Below are positions 38,811 to 47,777 of a DNA stretch of 64,000 nucleotides, one piece after another. Both the position numbers and the translations under genes were made by a program. Within the stretch, counting starts at the first letter, position 1, and the number at the start of each line of letters is the position of its first letter. Under the pieces are notes generated by a model. That model ran no database searches. It had not been told where the DNA came from and saw only the letters and a list, made by a program, of their open reading frames with translations. Source of the DNA: Massilia forsythiae (GTDB lineage Bacteria; Pseudomonadota; Gammaproteobacteria; Burkholderiales; Burkholderiaceae_D); contig NZ_CP051685.1 in the NCBI RefSeq assembly GCF_012849555.1, forward strand, positions 4,092,001 to 4,156,000, given 5' to 3'.

Positions 38811-38826
38811 ATTTCCACTTGGAAAT
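38811..38826. promoter_or_regulatory. Palindrome ATTTCCA-CT-TGGAAAT upstream of the TonB receptor operon
   Basis: Two perfect 7-bp arms stand in an AT-rich spacer, about 200 bases before the receptor ATG and 40 bases after the acetyltransferase gene. It may be an operator; no regulator gene is adjacent. Confidence 0.3.
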
Positions 38827-38865
38827 CCACTGCCGGTTCAGCGATGGAGAGGGCGGCAGGCGGCG

Positions 38866-39417
38866 CTATGCGGGATTGATCAGCGAGGTCAGCACCATGT
38901 CTTCCCAGCGGCCGTCGATGCACAGGTAGGAGCGCGCATAGCCTTCGCGCTCGAAGCCGAGCCGGGCCAGCAGGGTGGCGCTGCGCAGGTTGCGCGGCAG
39001 GTGGCAGGCCTGGATGCGGTGCAGGCCTTCGCGCTCGAACAGGTGGGCGATGCCGGCGGCGGCGACCTCGTGCATCAGGCCGCTGCCCTGCCAGGCCTCG
39101 GCTACCGAAAAGCCGAGGTGGCAGGCCTGGAATACGCCCCGGGAGATGCCGGTGAATGCGCAGGTCGCGGCCACGGCGCCGCTCTCGCGGTCGAGCGCGA
39201 TGAAATGCAGGGCGGTGCCGGCGCGTGCCTCGTCGACCGATTGCGCCAGGCGCTGGCGCGCCGCCTCCTCGGTGAAGTAGGCGGGCGTGCGCGCCGGTTC
39301 CCACTGCGCCAGGTGCGCGCGGTTGCGCTCGCGGTAGCGCAGCAGCAGGCCGGCGTGTTCCGGCGCCAGCACGCGCATCACGGTGCGCGCGGTAGGAATG
39401 GTCGGCAGGTCGCTCAT
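38866..39417 (-). CDS. GNAT acetyltransferase, RimJ/RimL type
   Basis: The 183-residue protein has the RimJ/RimL pattern of N-acetyltransferases acting on ribosomal proteins or other amino groups: RTVMRVLAPEHAGLLLRY at the start, GISRGVFQACHLGFSVAEAWQGSGLMHEV as the acetyl-CoA loop region, and LHRIQACHLPRNLRSATLLARLGFEREGYAR near the end. Its substrate is unknown. ATG 39417 begins the domain; the upstream in-frame ATG at 39522 adds only unstructured residues. Confidence 0.88.
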   Translation of the reverse strand: MSDLPTIPTARTVMRVLAPEHAGLLLRYRERNRAHLAQWEPARTPAYFTEEAARQRLAQSVDEARAGTALHFIALDRESGAVAATCAFTGISRGVFQACHLGFSVAEAWQGSGLMHEVAAAGIAHLFEREGLHRIQACHLPRNLRSATLLARLGFEREGYARSYLCIDGRWEDMVLTSLINPA

Positions 39418-39553
39418 GGGCCGATTGTAGCGGCTGGCGCCGGGCAGGTGGGAAATGCGCGCCGGCGCACGACTGACGCCGCGCTGAGGCGGGAGCGGCA
39501 TGCGCTTACGGTTGGACGTCATGCAGCGGATGGCTGCTGCATGCCGGACCGGT

Positions 39554-39751
39554 TCAAGCGGCGCTACGCTGCACGCGCCAGGCCCGATAAGTCAGTATGG
39601 CCCAGATGGCCGTGGCCATGGCCAGCATGGCGGCTACGCCCGGGTGATGGGAGGCCAGGAAGGAGGCGCTGCCGATGGCAAGACAAGCCGTGGCGGCCAG
39701 AAAAAGTCTTGCTGACGGCTTGTACTGCATCGACGGTGGTGTGGAAGGCAT
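39554..39751 (-). CDS. Small hypothetical membrane protein
   Basis: The 65-residue frame has two hydrophobic segments (LFLAATACLAIGSASFLA and VAAMLAMATAIWAILTYRAW) and a basic tail. No family is recognised. The start is uncertain: ATG 39751 lacks a ribosome binding site, and an ATG at 39814 and a GTG at 39820 lie upstream in frame. Confidence 0.45.
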   Translation of the reverse strand: MPSTPPSMQYKPSARLFLAATACLAIGSASFLASHHPGVAAMLAMATAIWAILTYRAWRVQRSAA

Positions 39752-39859
39752 CGGTGGTCGTTCGTTGTCCGTATTGACGAGGCCTTGCAGTATATCCAGG
39801 CGCTGCCCACGCATGTTCACGGATTGTCACGGCAGGCGCCGGTCCTGGCGGTACGGCAC

Positions 39860-41137
39860 TCAGCGGCCGCCCAGCAAGTCCGCGCGCGGATAGCCCCAGC
39901 CCGGCACCGGATGCGGGCAGGGCGTGTGCGCCTGCGCCGCCACGTCCAGTGTCGAGAAATTGCGTGCGCCGGGCGGGCCCCAGCGCATGTCGGTGGCCAG
40001 GCCGTCGGCCAGCGAAGGCGCGCGTGCGAAACGCATCCAGGCGTTCACGTGGCAGTCGTGCCGCGCCAGGCCGCGCAGCGCCGCCAGGCTTTCGCGCTGC
40101 TCGGACAGCCAGGCCAGCCGCGGCGTCGCGTCCGCCGGTGCGCGGCCGGCGATGCCTGCCGGGCAGGACGATACCGGAACGATGGCGGGCGCGATGCTGA
40201 GCAGGCCGCGGCGCAGGTGCAGGCTGGCGGCGGCTGCCGTCGTGCCGGCTGCCACGCCGCCATCGCCGCCCACCGCCACGCTGACGAACGACCAGCACAG
40301 CGGGTTCGCCGGATAGGCGGACAGGGCGGTGTCGAGCAGGCGCTCGCCCGGATCGAGGCCGTGCAGCGCAGCCGCGACCAGGGTGCGCGCCTGGTGCAGC
40401 GCCAGGCCCTGCACCGCGACCAGCGCCAGCGATGCCGCCAGGCCGGCCGCCAGCGCCGCGCGTCCGCGGTGCGCGCGGCCTTCGGCCGGCGCATTGCGGC
40501 GTTCGACCCGGGCCAGCAGCAGCGCCAGCAAGACCAGGCCGGCCAGCGAGAGCGGGTGCAGAAAGCCGGCCAGCGTGGCCGCCAGCGGCACCGCCAGTAG
40601 CAGGCCGAGGAACAGGCGGCGCCATCCCGGGCGCGGCACGATGGCGGCCAGCGGGATGCCGAAGGCGACCCAGAACACCGGTTCGACGATGAACACCAGG
40701 TCGCCGTAGTACCAGCCGCGGTCGAACGGCCAGAACGGATGCACGCCGTAGACGTTGAGCGCATCCATGGACAGGTGCAGCGCCAGGCCCGCGCAGGCGG
40801 CGAGCAGGGCGCCGCCGCGCGCGCTGCGGCTTGCCTGAAGCAGGCGGCGCGCGTTCGGCCACAGCAGCCACACCAGGCCCAGCAGCAGCGCCGCTTCGGC
40901 GACGGCGCCGACCAGCGTGTGCGTGTGGCCGCGGTGGTGCAGCAGGTAGCCGAGCGGGGCGTCCAGCAGCCTGGTCAGCAGCAAGTCGAGGTCGGGGAAG
41001 TTGCTGGCCAGGCCGCCGATGGCGAGCAGCATGCGCTGGCGTGTGCGCGCATGCGTGGCATCGGGCTCGGCCGGCAGGCTGCGGTCGATCAGGGCGCCGA
41101 CGCCGAGGCCGACGACGGAGTGGGTGATATTGTCCAT
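39860..41137 (-). CDS. Membrane-bound metal-dependent hydrolase (YdjM/DUF457)
   Basis: The 425-residue protein starts MDNITHSVVGLGVGALI, the N-terminal DUF457 motif with a conserved histidine. Further metal-ligand candidates are FPDLDLL and HHRGHTHTLVGA, then LHLSMDALNVYGVHPFWPF. Several membrane helices fill the middle third. The C-terminal 150 residues are less conserved and probably periplasmic. The YdjM family is predicted to be membrane hydrolases of unknown substrate. Confidence 0.85.
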   Translation of the reverse strand: MDNITHSVVGLGVGALIDRSLPAEPDATHARTRQRMLLAIGGLASNFPDLDLLLTRLLDAPLGYLLHHRGHTHTLVGAVAEAALLLGLVWLLWPNARRLLQASRSARGGALLAACAGLALHLSMDALNVYGVHPFWPFDRGWYYGDLVFIVEPVFWVAFGIPLAAIVPRPGWRRLFLGLLLAVPLAATLAGFLHPLSLAGLVLLALLLARVERRNAPAEGRAHRGRAALAAGLAASLALVAVQGLALHQARTLVAAALHGLDPGERLLDTALSAYPANPLCWSFVSVAVGGDGGVAAGTTAAAASLHLRRGLLSIAPAIVPVSSCPAGIAGRAPADATPRLAWLSEQRESLAALRGLARHDCHVNAWMRFARAPSLADGLATDMRWGPPGARNFSTLDVAAQAHTPCPHPVPGWGYPRADLLGGR

Positions 41138-41264
41138 CCCGCAATCTTAGCCGGATCGCAAGCAGGGCGGCGCCCGCCGCCGCCGGCCTCGGCGTGCAGC
41201 CGGCAGGCGTCGGCAACCGGATCGCCGGCAAGCGGATCGCCGACGATCCGGCCGCAGCCAGGCC

Positions 41265-42233
41265 TCAGCCGGCCAGGAAGCCGCTCAGGCGCGCCAGGTC
41301 GATGTTGCCACCGCTGACCAGGATGCCGACCCGCTTGCCGCGCAGTTCGTCCTGCATGCGCCGCGCCGCGGCGAAGCCGAGGCAGCCGGTCGGTTCGGCC
41401 ACGATCTTCATGCGCTCGGCGAAGAAGCGCATGCACTGCACCAGTTCGTCGTCGGACACGGTCAGGATGTCGTCCACGTCGCGCCGGATGATCGGGAAGG
41501 TGAGATTGCCCAGGTGCTGGGTCTGGGCGCCGTCGGCGATGGTCTTGGGCGTATCGATGTGGACGATGGCGCCGCTGCGGAACGATTGCTGGCCATCGTT
41601 GCCGGCTTCCGGCTCGACGCCGTACAGGCGGCACTGCGGCGCCAGCGCGCGCGTGGCCAGCGCCGAGCCGGCCAGCAGGCCGCCGCCGCCGAGGCAGACG
41701 AAAAACGCGTCCAGCGGCCCGGTTTCCTCGAACAGTTCCTTGGCGGCGGTGCCCTGGCCGGCGATCACGTCCGCATGGTCGTAGGGCGGGATCAGGGTCA
41801 GGCCGTGCTTGTCGGCCAGGTCGCGGCCGATCTGTTCGCGATCTTCCGTGTAGCGGTCGTACACCACGACGGTGCCGCCGTAGCCCTTGGTGGCCGCCAC
41901 CTTGGCGGCCGGCGCGTCGTGCGGCATCACGATCGTGGCGGGCATGCCGAGCAGCCGCGCCGCCAGCGCCACGGCCTGGGCGTGGTTGCCCGACGAGAAC
42001 GCGACCACGCCGGCGCGCCGCTGTTCCGGCGTGAACCTGGCGAGCGCGTTATAGGCGCCGCGGAACTTGAAGGCGCCCATGCGCTGCATGTTCTCGCACT
42101 TGAAGAACAGTTCGGCGCCGAATTGGTCGTTGACGGTGCGCGAGGTCAGCACCGGCGTGCGGTTGGCGGCGCCGGCGATGCGCGCGGCCGCCTGGACCAC
42201 GTCGTCGTAGGTGGGCAGGTCGAGTGAGGTCAT
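41265..42233 (-). CDS. PLP-dependent threonine/serine (hydroxyaspartate) dehydratase
   Basis: The 322-residue fold-type II enzyme has the PLP lysine in MGAFKFRGAYNAL, the phosphate-binding CLGGGGLLAGSA loop, FSSGNHAQAVALAARLLG for substrate carboxylate binding, and a late VSGGNIDL. It lacks the C-terminal ACT domain of biosynthetic IlvA, so it is a catabolic-type threonine dehydratase, serine racemase or threo-3-hydroxyaspartate ammonia-lyase. Sequence alone does not separate these. It lies 64 bases downstream of the broken carbonic anhydrase gene on the same strand. Confidence 0.88.
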   Translation of the reverse strand: MTSLDLPTYDDVVQAAARIAGAANRTPVLTSRTVNDQFGAELFFKCENMQRMGAFKFRGAYNALARFTPEQRRAGVVAFSSGNHAQAVALAARLLGMPATIVMPHDAPAAKVAATKGYGGTVVVYDRYTEDREQIGRDLADKHGLTLIPPYDHADVIAGQGTAAKELFEETGPLDAFFVCLGGGGLLAGSALATRALAPQCRLYGVEPEAGNDGQQSFRSGAIVHIDTPKTIADGAQTQHLGNLTFPIIRRDVDDILTVSDDELVQCMRFFAERMKIVAEPTGCLGFAAARRMQDELRGKRVGILVSGGNIDLARLSGFLAG

Positions 42234-42297
42234 CTGGTGTCTCCGGTTGTTGGATGTCGTTGCAGGCGGCGCGCAGTGCGCGGGGCATGGCCGAGGT

Positions 42298-42621
42298 TCA
42301 GGCCCGCTGCGCGGCGCCGAGATAATCGTCCTTTACCCGCAGCAGGATCACCCCGTGCCCGACCGTGACGTGGTCGCCGATGACCAGGGGCGACCCCTGC
42401 GGCTTGTGCGGCGTCCGGTGCGACACGTGGCCCATGGTCAGGTCCTGGATGTTGGAGCAGCGGCCGACCACGATGTCGTTGACGTCGCCGCGCAGCACCG
42501 CGTTGCACCACACCGACGAATCGGCGCCGATGCTGACCTTGCCGATCACCTGGGCCGAGGGATGGAGGTAGACACGCTCGCCGAGCGTCGGCGCGGCATC
42601 GAGGTAGTGCGAGATCGGCAT
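42298..42621 (-). pseudogene. Gamma-class carbonic anhydrase-like protein with internal in-frame deletion
   Basis: The first 93 residues are a normal left-handed beta-helix gamma carbonic anhydrase: YLHPSAQVIGKVSIGADSSVWCNAVLRGDVNDI and NIQDLTMGHVSHRT, then VIGDHVTVGHGVIL. Then the sequence jumps directly to RVKDDYLGAAQRA, which matches the extreme C-terminus of the family. About 65 residues are missing in frame, so 107 remain against about 174. The join removes the LHGC segment that normally supplies the third zinc histidine, and several helix turns. The first two histidines (GHVSH and VGHG) remain. I think it is inactive; a very short functional variant is less likely. Confidence 0.75.
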
Positions 42622-42681
42622 GTTCTTATGGCTGGACGGGGCGGTTGCTGTGACGCTGGATATTGTGACAAATATCTATCC

Positions 42682-42707
42682 AGGGTACAAGCGCAGGGTA
42701 CAAGCGC
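42682..42707. repeat. Two tandem copies of a 13-bp unit
   Basis: AGGGTACAAGCGC is present twice in immediate succession, plus five more bases, in the spacer between the PPTase gene and the carbonic anhydrase remnant. Confidence 0.8.
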
Positions 42708-42764
42708 AGGGCGGAAACGATATGTTGCCGCGATCGAGGCTGTGCGGCCGCGCCGGCTTGCGCG

Positions 42765-43478
42765 TCAGCCCAGCGCCAGCGCGCCGCAATAGGGGGCGGG
42801 CACGTCCAGCGGCAGGCAGGCGATGGCCGCGTCGATGCGGCGCGCGTCGGCGCCGTCCCACTCGGCCAGCGGCAGGCCCAGGCACTTCAGGCGCGCTTCG
42901 CGTTCGCTCCAGGCGCGCGCCAGCGCCATCGGGCGCTGCGCGTCGGGCAGGCCGGCCAGGCGCCGCGCCGCGTCCGGTCCCAGGTAGTCGTGGGCGACGG
43001 CGCGCCAGTCGGGAATGGCGGCGCTGCGCATGAGGTCGATGCCGACGCCGCCGCTGCCGGCGCCATTGCCGACGCCACCTCGGGCGTTCCCGCCGGCCTG
43101 CGTCGTCCGGATCGCCGCCAGCGACAAGTCACCGTCATGGCTGATCGAGAGCGCCACGCGGCGCCTACCGCCATCGCCATCCGGGTCGAGCAGGGCATGC
43201 GGCGCCTGTCCCGGCAGCGTGCGCAGGACGATGCGGGCGGGAGCCAGTCCGGTCAGCCGGGCCAGGGCGGCGCCCAGCGCCTGGCGGATCGCATGGCGCG
43301 CCGCGTTACGGCCGGCGTCCCGGCCGCGCACGCCGATCACCAGCGCGCCGGGCGCCACGGCGGGCGCGGCCGCCGCATCGCGGCTGCGCCCTTCGATGGG
43401 AAAGAGAGGATCGCTGCCGGGCAGGTCAGGCGCAAATCCGCGTTGCGCCTCCCACCAGTGCACCCCCACCGGCGTCAT
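42765..43478 (-). CDS. 4'-phosphopantetheinyl transferase, Sfp type
   Basis: This enzyme loads the phosphopantetheine arm onto carrier domains. In 237 residues it shows the three Sfp motifs: SISHDGDLSLA, GVGIDLM with the magnesium-binding aspartate, and the helix RAWSEREARLKCLG with the WSxREAxxK pattern. A Gly/Asn-rich insert separates motifs 1 and 2. ATG 43478 lies 4 bases after the stop of the NRPS-like gene, so the pair is translationally linked and the PPTase is the likely activator of that synthetase's carrier serine. Confidence 0.9.
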   Translation of the reverse strand: MTPVGVHWWEAQRGFAPDLPGSDPLFPIEGRSRDAAAAPAVAPGALVIGVRGRDAGRNAARHAIRQALGAALARLTGLAPARIVLRTLPGQAPHALLDPDGDGGRRRVALSISHDGDLSLAAIRTTQAGGNARGGVGNGAGSGGVGIDLMRSAAIPDWRAVAHDYLGPDAARRLAGLPDAQRPMALARAWSEREARLKCLGLPLAEWDGADARRIDAAIACLPLDVPAPYCGALALG

Positions 43479-43482
43479 CGGA

Positions 43483-46400
43483 TCAGGCCCGCACCGGCGC
43501 CGCCGGCAAGCCGCTCCAGCTGGTCGCCATCGGGATGTGCTCGCCCTTCATCACCAGCGTCAGCGGTCCCAGGCGCGCGTTGTGGCCGACCTTGGCGCTG
43601 TACAGCACCGTGCTGCGCGGGCCCACGTACACCTTGCTGCCGATCTCGACACGGTCGATCTTCATCACGCGGTCCTCGAACAGGTGGGTCTGCGGGCAGG
43701 ACAGGGCGTTCAATTCGCTGTGGTCGCCGATGGCGACGCAGTCAAATTCCGTGATGTCGGTGGTGTCCATGTAGACGCCGCGGCCGATGCGGCAGCCGAG
43801 CAGGCGGAACGCCAGCGGCAGCCACGGCGTGCCGCGCAGGTAGCGCATGAAGTTGGGCACGGCGATGCCCTCGTACATGTTGGTCACGCCTTCGGACAGC
43901 CACACGAACGGCGTCCACATCGGTTCCGCGCGCTTTTTATAGCGGCCCAGCAGCAGCCACTTGAAGGCGACGATGAACAGGTAGCAGCCGAAGCCGTAGG
44001 CCAGGCCGACCAGCGCCAGGTCCCAGATCACTTCGCCCCAGCGGCCGGCGCCGGCGATCGGCATCAGGTCCAGCACCACCGTGTAGCCGACCGCGATCAC
44101 CACCGCGTGCGGCGCCACGATGCGGAAGGCTTCCACCAGCGTGCGGCCGAAGCGGCGCAGCGGCGACGGGTGGTAGGTCAGGTGTTCCGGGTAGCCGCTG
44201 ACCTGCTCGCGCGCGGGCAGGTGGATCGGCGGCGAGCCGAGCCAGGTCTGGCCGCCGCCCATGTGGTGGTTCGCCGGCGCGTGCGTGTGCACGCCGACCA
44301 GCACGCCTTCCGGCAGCACGGTGCCGTCCGGGATGTAGCTGCCGTTGCCGACGAAGCTGCGGTTCGACACCACGGTCGGTTCCATCGTCATCCAGCCGCC
44401 GTCGATCTGCTCGTCGCCCAGCATGACGGCGTCGGCGATGAAGGTCTCGTCGCCCAGCGTCAGCATGTCCGGCACCACGCCCATCGCGGTGGAGATCTCG
44501 GCGTCGCGCCCGACCTTGGCGCCCAGCAGGCGGTACCAGAACGGCGCGAACACGGTGGCGTAGATGCCGTGCAGGACGTTCAGGCTCGATTCCTGGATGT
44601 GGCTGACCATCCATTTCTGGCAATAGGTCTTGCTGTGCACCGCCGAGCGGCCCGGGGCCAATCGCGGCAGGAAGGTCCAGCGGATGCCGGCCGAGACCAG
44701 CATGGTCAACAGAATCAGCACCGCGCTGGCCGGCAGCGCCAGCAGGAAGTAGCGCGTCAGCTGGCCCAGGATGGTGTTCTCGCGCACCATCGCCAGCGCG
44801 CCGCGTTCGTCGAACCAGTCGATGAGGACAAAACTCGGGAACACCGGCATGAAGAACAGGGTCGCCACCAGCAGGATGCCGAACACGAAGAACAGCATCT
44901 CGCCGGCCAGGCGCGCGCCGCTGGCGTGCGGGCGCGCCGGCAGGGCGGACGTGTCGAAGGCGCCGGCGTCGCGCGCGGGTGAACCGCTCCACACCCGGCC
45001 GTCCGGGACGGCGGCGCCGTCCTGCAGCGCCGACTGGCCTTCCAGGTGGCCCAGCTTGCCGACCCGGGTATTGCCTTCCAGGATCGCGTACGAGGAGACG
45101 CAGGCGTCGTCTTCCAGCGTGATCTGCCCCAGCAGCAGGCGGCCGCGCTCGACGCGCGCGTTCTCGAAATTCACCGCGTTGCCGATGCTGACGTTGTCGC
45201 CGATCGCCAGCAGGTCGGGCGCGCGCAGCGTCAGCGACCCGATCACCACGTCGTGCCCGACTTTCGCGCCGAGCAGGCGCAGCCACCAGGTGTACAGCGA
45301 CGAGCCGGCCAGCAGGTAGGTCGGCGCCGCTTCCAGCAGGCGGTCGGACAGCCACCAGCGGAAATAGGTCATGCCCCACAGCGGATACGAGCCGGGTTGC
45401 AGGCGGCCGGCCACCAGCCACTTGCCGCCGATGGCCAGCACGAATTCCATCAGCGTCGCCAGCAGGAACACGCCGATCGAGGCGGCCACCGCGCGCGCCA
45501 CCGAGTCGCCCGGGTCGCCGGTAAAGAAGTGATAAGTGAAGAACGGCGCCAGCCACTGCGCCATGCGCAGCGTCACCAGCACCGGCACCGTGGCCAGCTG
45601 GGCCAGGCCGCACAGCCAGCGGTGCAGCGGCGGCGGCGGCGTCCAGTCTTCCTCGGCCATGGCGGTGCCGGCGGCCTGGTCCAGGCTGGAGGCGATGGCG
45701 CCGATCTGCCGCTGCTGGTAGATGTCGCGCACCGTCACGTGGGCGAAGCGCGGGTCGGCGCGCAGCGCGGTGGCCAGACGCGCGGCGAAGAACGAGTGGC
45801 CGCCCAGGTCGCTGAAGAAATCCAGTTCGCGCCGCAGCGGCTGGCCGGGGAACAGCCCGGCCAGGGCGGCGAACAGCGCTTCCTCGCCCGGCGTCTCGGG
45901 GGTGTCGGACTCGGACGCGTCGGCGGCCGGCGGCGCGCTCAATGGCATCGCCTTGAGCGCCTTGCGGTCGATCTTGCCCGAGGTCAGGCGCGGCATCAGC
46001 GGCAGCACTTCGAAGCGGCTCGGCACCATGTAGGGCGGCAGGCGCTCGGCCAGCGCACGGCGCAGCACGGCCGGCGCCAGCCGCTCGTCGTCCGCGCCGT
46101 TCGACGGCACCAGGTAGGCCACCAGGCGGTCGATGCCGTCGTCCTTACGCAGCAGGACGGCGACGGTGCCGACGCCGTCCTGCTGTGCCAGCACCGCTTC
46201 GATCTCGCCCAGCTCGACGCGGAAGCCGCGGATTTTCACCTGGTCGTCGGTGCGGCCCAGGCACACCACCTGGCCGTCCGGCTCGATGCGCGCCAGGTCG
46301 CCGGTGCGGTACAGGCGCGCATCGTCGTCGCCCGCCGCCCACGGGTTCGGCACGAATTTTTCCGCCGTCAGGTCGGGCCGGCCGAGGTAGCCGGACGACA

Positions 46401-47523
46401 GGCCGGGACCGGTGATGCACAATTCCCCGGTCTCGCCGCGCGCCAGCAGGCGCAGGCCGTCCGGGCCGGCTTCCGGCGCAATCACCAGCAGGCCGTAGTT
46501 GGGCAGCGGGCGGCCGATCGTGATCAGGCGGCCGGGTTCGAGTCTGGCCAGGCTGGCCGAGACGGTCGCCTCGGTCGGGCCGTAGGTGTTGAACATCTGG
46601 CGGCCGGGCTTCGAGAAGCGTTCGACCACGCTGTCCGGGCACATCTCGCCGCCCAGGTTGATGATGCGCAGGCCGGGCACGTCGTCGGCGAACAGCGACA
46701 GCAGGGTCGGCACCGCGTGCAGCACGGTGACGCGGTTTTCCGCCAGCAGGCGCGGCAGCGCTTCCGGGTCGCCGGCGGTTTCCTTCGGCCCCAGCCACAG
46801 GGTGGCGCCGACCAGGTAGGAAATCCAGATCTCCTCGAACGACATGTCGAAGGCCACCGAGAAGCCCTGGTAGACCCGGTCCTGTTCCGTCACCCCCAGC
46901 ACCTCGTTCTCGCTGCGCAGGAAATGGCAGATGCTGCGCTGGTCGATGCGGATGCCCTTCGGCTTGCCGGTCGAGCCCGACGTGTAGATCACGTAGGCGG
47001 GGTCGCCGCCGGCTACCGCGCCGCGCCGCAGCAGGGCGGCGCCGGCGGCGGCCGGGGCCAGCAGGCTTTCCGCCATGTGCACCGGCTGCGGGATGCCGCC
47101 CGGATGGTCGTCCAGGCGCGCGCGCATGCGTTCGCTGCTCACCAGCGCCGGCGAGCCGGCGTCTTCCATGCACACCAGCAGGCGCTCGACCGGGGTGTCC
47201 TCGTCGACCGGCAGCCAGGCGGCGCCGGCCTTGGCGATGGCGGCCTGCAGTACCAGCAGCTCGATCCCGCGCGGCATCCACAGGCCGACGATGTGGCCGG
47301 GCCGGATGCCGGCCTCGATCAGGCGCGAGGCCGCCAGGTCGGCCAGTTCGTCCAATTCGCGGTAAGTGAGATTGCGCGCGCCGGCCACCAGCGCCAACTG
47401 GTCGGGGATGCGGCGCGCGGTCGCCTCCAGCAAATCGGCCAGGATTTCGTCGCGCAGCAGCGCCGGTTGGTGCGGCCCATACAGGACGTCGGGGTGCCGG
47501 GTCGGGGAAGAGTGATCGTTCAT
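43483..47523 (-). CDS. Pls/PosA-family membrane non-ribosomal peptide synthetase
   Basis: The 1346-residue protein has the Pls (epsilon-poly-lysine synthetase)/PosA architecture. An adenylation domain (residues 20-510) carries YVIYTSGSTGKPKGI, VAFDMSFEEIW, FNTYGPTEATV, YRTGDLARI and SGKIDRKALK. A carrier domain has FFSDLGGHSFFAARL with Ser577. A C-terminal half has about six membrane helices in pairs, separated by three left-handed beta-helix-like domains rich in hexapeptide turns (about 770-860, 1020-1110, 1260-1340). There is no condensation or thioesterase domain. Relatives build isopeptide homopolymers of basic amino acids; the monomer here is unknown. ATG 47523 is preferred to a TTG two codons earlier. 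Confidence 0.92.
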   Translation of the reverse strand: MNDHSSPTRHPDVLYGPHQPALLRDEILADLLEATARRIPDQLALVAGARNLTYRELDELADLAASRLIEAGIRPGHIVGLWMPRGIELLVLQAAIAKAGAAWLPVDEDTPVERLLVCMEDAGSPALVSSERMRARLDDHPGGIPQPVHMAESLLAPAAAGAALLRRGAVAGGDPAYVIYTSGSTGKPKGIRIDQRSICHFLRSENEVLGVTEQDRVYQGFSVAFDMSFEEIWISYLVGATLWLGPKETAGDPEALPRLLAENRVTVLHAVPTLLSLFADDVPGLRIINLGGEMCPDSVVERFSKPGRQMFNTYGPTEATVSASLARLEPGRLITIGRPLPNYGLLVIAPEAGPDGLRLLARGETGELCITGPGLSSGYLGRPDLTAEKFVPNPWAAGDDDARLYRTGDLARIEPDGQVVCLGRTDDQVKIRGFRVELGEIEAVLAQQDGVGTVAVLLRKDDGIDRLVAYLVPSNGADDERLAPAVLRRALAERLPPYMVPSRFEVLPLMPRLTSGKIDRKALKAMPLSAPPAADASESDTPETPGEEALFAALAGLFPGQPLRRELDFFSDLGGHSFFAARLATALRADPRFAHVTVRDIYQQRQIGAIASSLDQAAGTAMAEEDWTPPPPLHRWLCGLAQLATVPVLVTLRMAQWLAPFFTYHFFTGDPGDSVARAVAASIGVFLLATLMEFVLAIGGKWLVAGRLQPGSYPLWGMTYFRWWLSDRLLEAAPTYLLAGSSLYTWWLRLLGAKVGHDVVIGSLTLRAPDLLAIGDNVSIGNAVNFENARVERGRLLLGQITLEDDACVSSYAILEGNTRVGKLGHLEGQSALQDGAAVPDGRVWSGSPARDAGAFDTSALPARPHASGARLAGEMLFFVFGILLVATLFFMPVFPSFVLIDWFDERGALAMVRENTILGQLTRYFLLALPASAVLILLTMLVSAGIRWTFLPRLAPGRSAVHSKTYCQKWMVSHIQESSLNVLHGIYATVFAPFWYRLLGAKVGRDAEISTAMGVVPDMLTLGDETFIADAVMLGDEQIDGGWMTMEPTVVSNRSFVGNGSYIPDGTVLPEGVLVGVHTHAPANHHMGGGQTWLGSPPIHLPAREQVSGYPEHLTYHPSPLRRFGRTLVEAFRIVAPHAVVIAVGYTVVLDLMPIAGAGRWGEVIWDLALVGLAYGFGCYLFIVAFKWLLLGRYKKRAEPMWTPFVWLSEGVTNMYEGIAVPNFMRYLRGTPWLPLAFRLLGCRIGRGVYMDTTDITEFDCVAIGDHSELNALSCPQTHLFEDRVMKIDRVEIGSKVYVGPRSTVLYSAKVGHNARLGPLTLVMKGEHIPMATSWSGLPAAPVRA

Positions 47524-47691
47524 CGGCAACAGATGAGGGTAAGCGAAACGTTAAACAAGGACCGGCGACCAGGAGCAATAATGCTTTCGGTAAATATCCG
47601 GTCCGTTATATGGGCGCAGCGTACATGATTTTGATGGATTTCATGAGTGCGTCTGTTTTTTTCCTCACTTAACCAAGTTTTCATCGCCTTT

Positions 47692-47705
47692 TTGGTGCAA
47701 GTCAA
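47692..47705 (+). promoter_or_regulatory. FNR/ANR-type box upstream of the Aer-like chemoreceptor gene
   Basis: TTGGT-GCAA-GTCAA departs from the FNR consensus TTGAT-N4-ATCAA at two positions and lies 73 bases before the GTG start. Almost the same sequence, with an extended AAAGAAA/AAGGAAA flank, stands before hemN. Confidence 0.6.
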
Positions 47706-47777
47706 AGAAAATAGTTGCCCTGCGTCTACAAAACGATGCAAAGCAACTCATTATTCTAAAGAAGCGAAGGAGTTTTC

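Noticed and set aside
45046-47628. An 860-codon plus-strand frame opposite the NRPS gene
   Set aside because: Same mirror effect; its composition is His/Gln/Arg/Ala-rich and it has no recognisable motif, whereas the minus strand has complete adenylation and carrier motifs.
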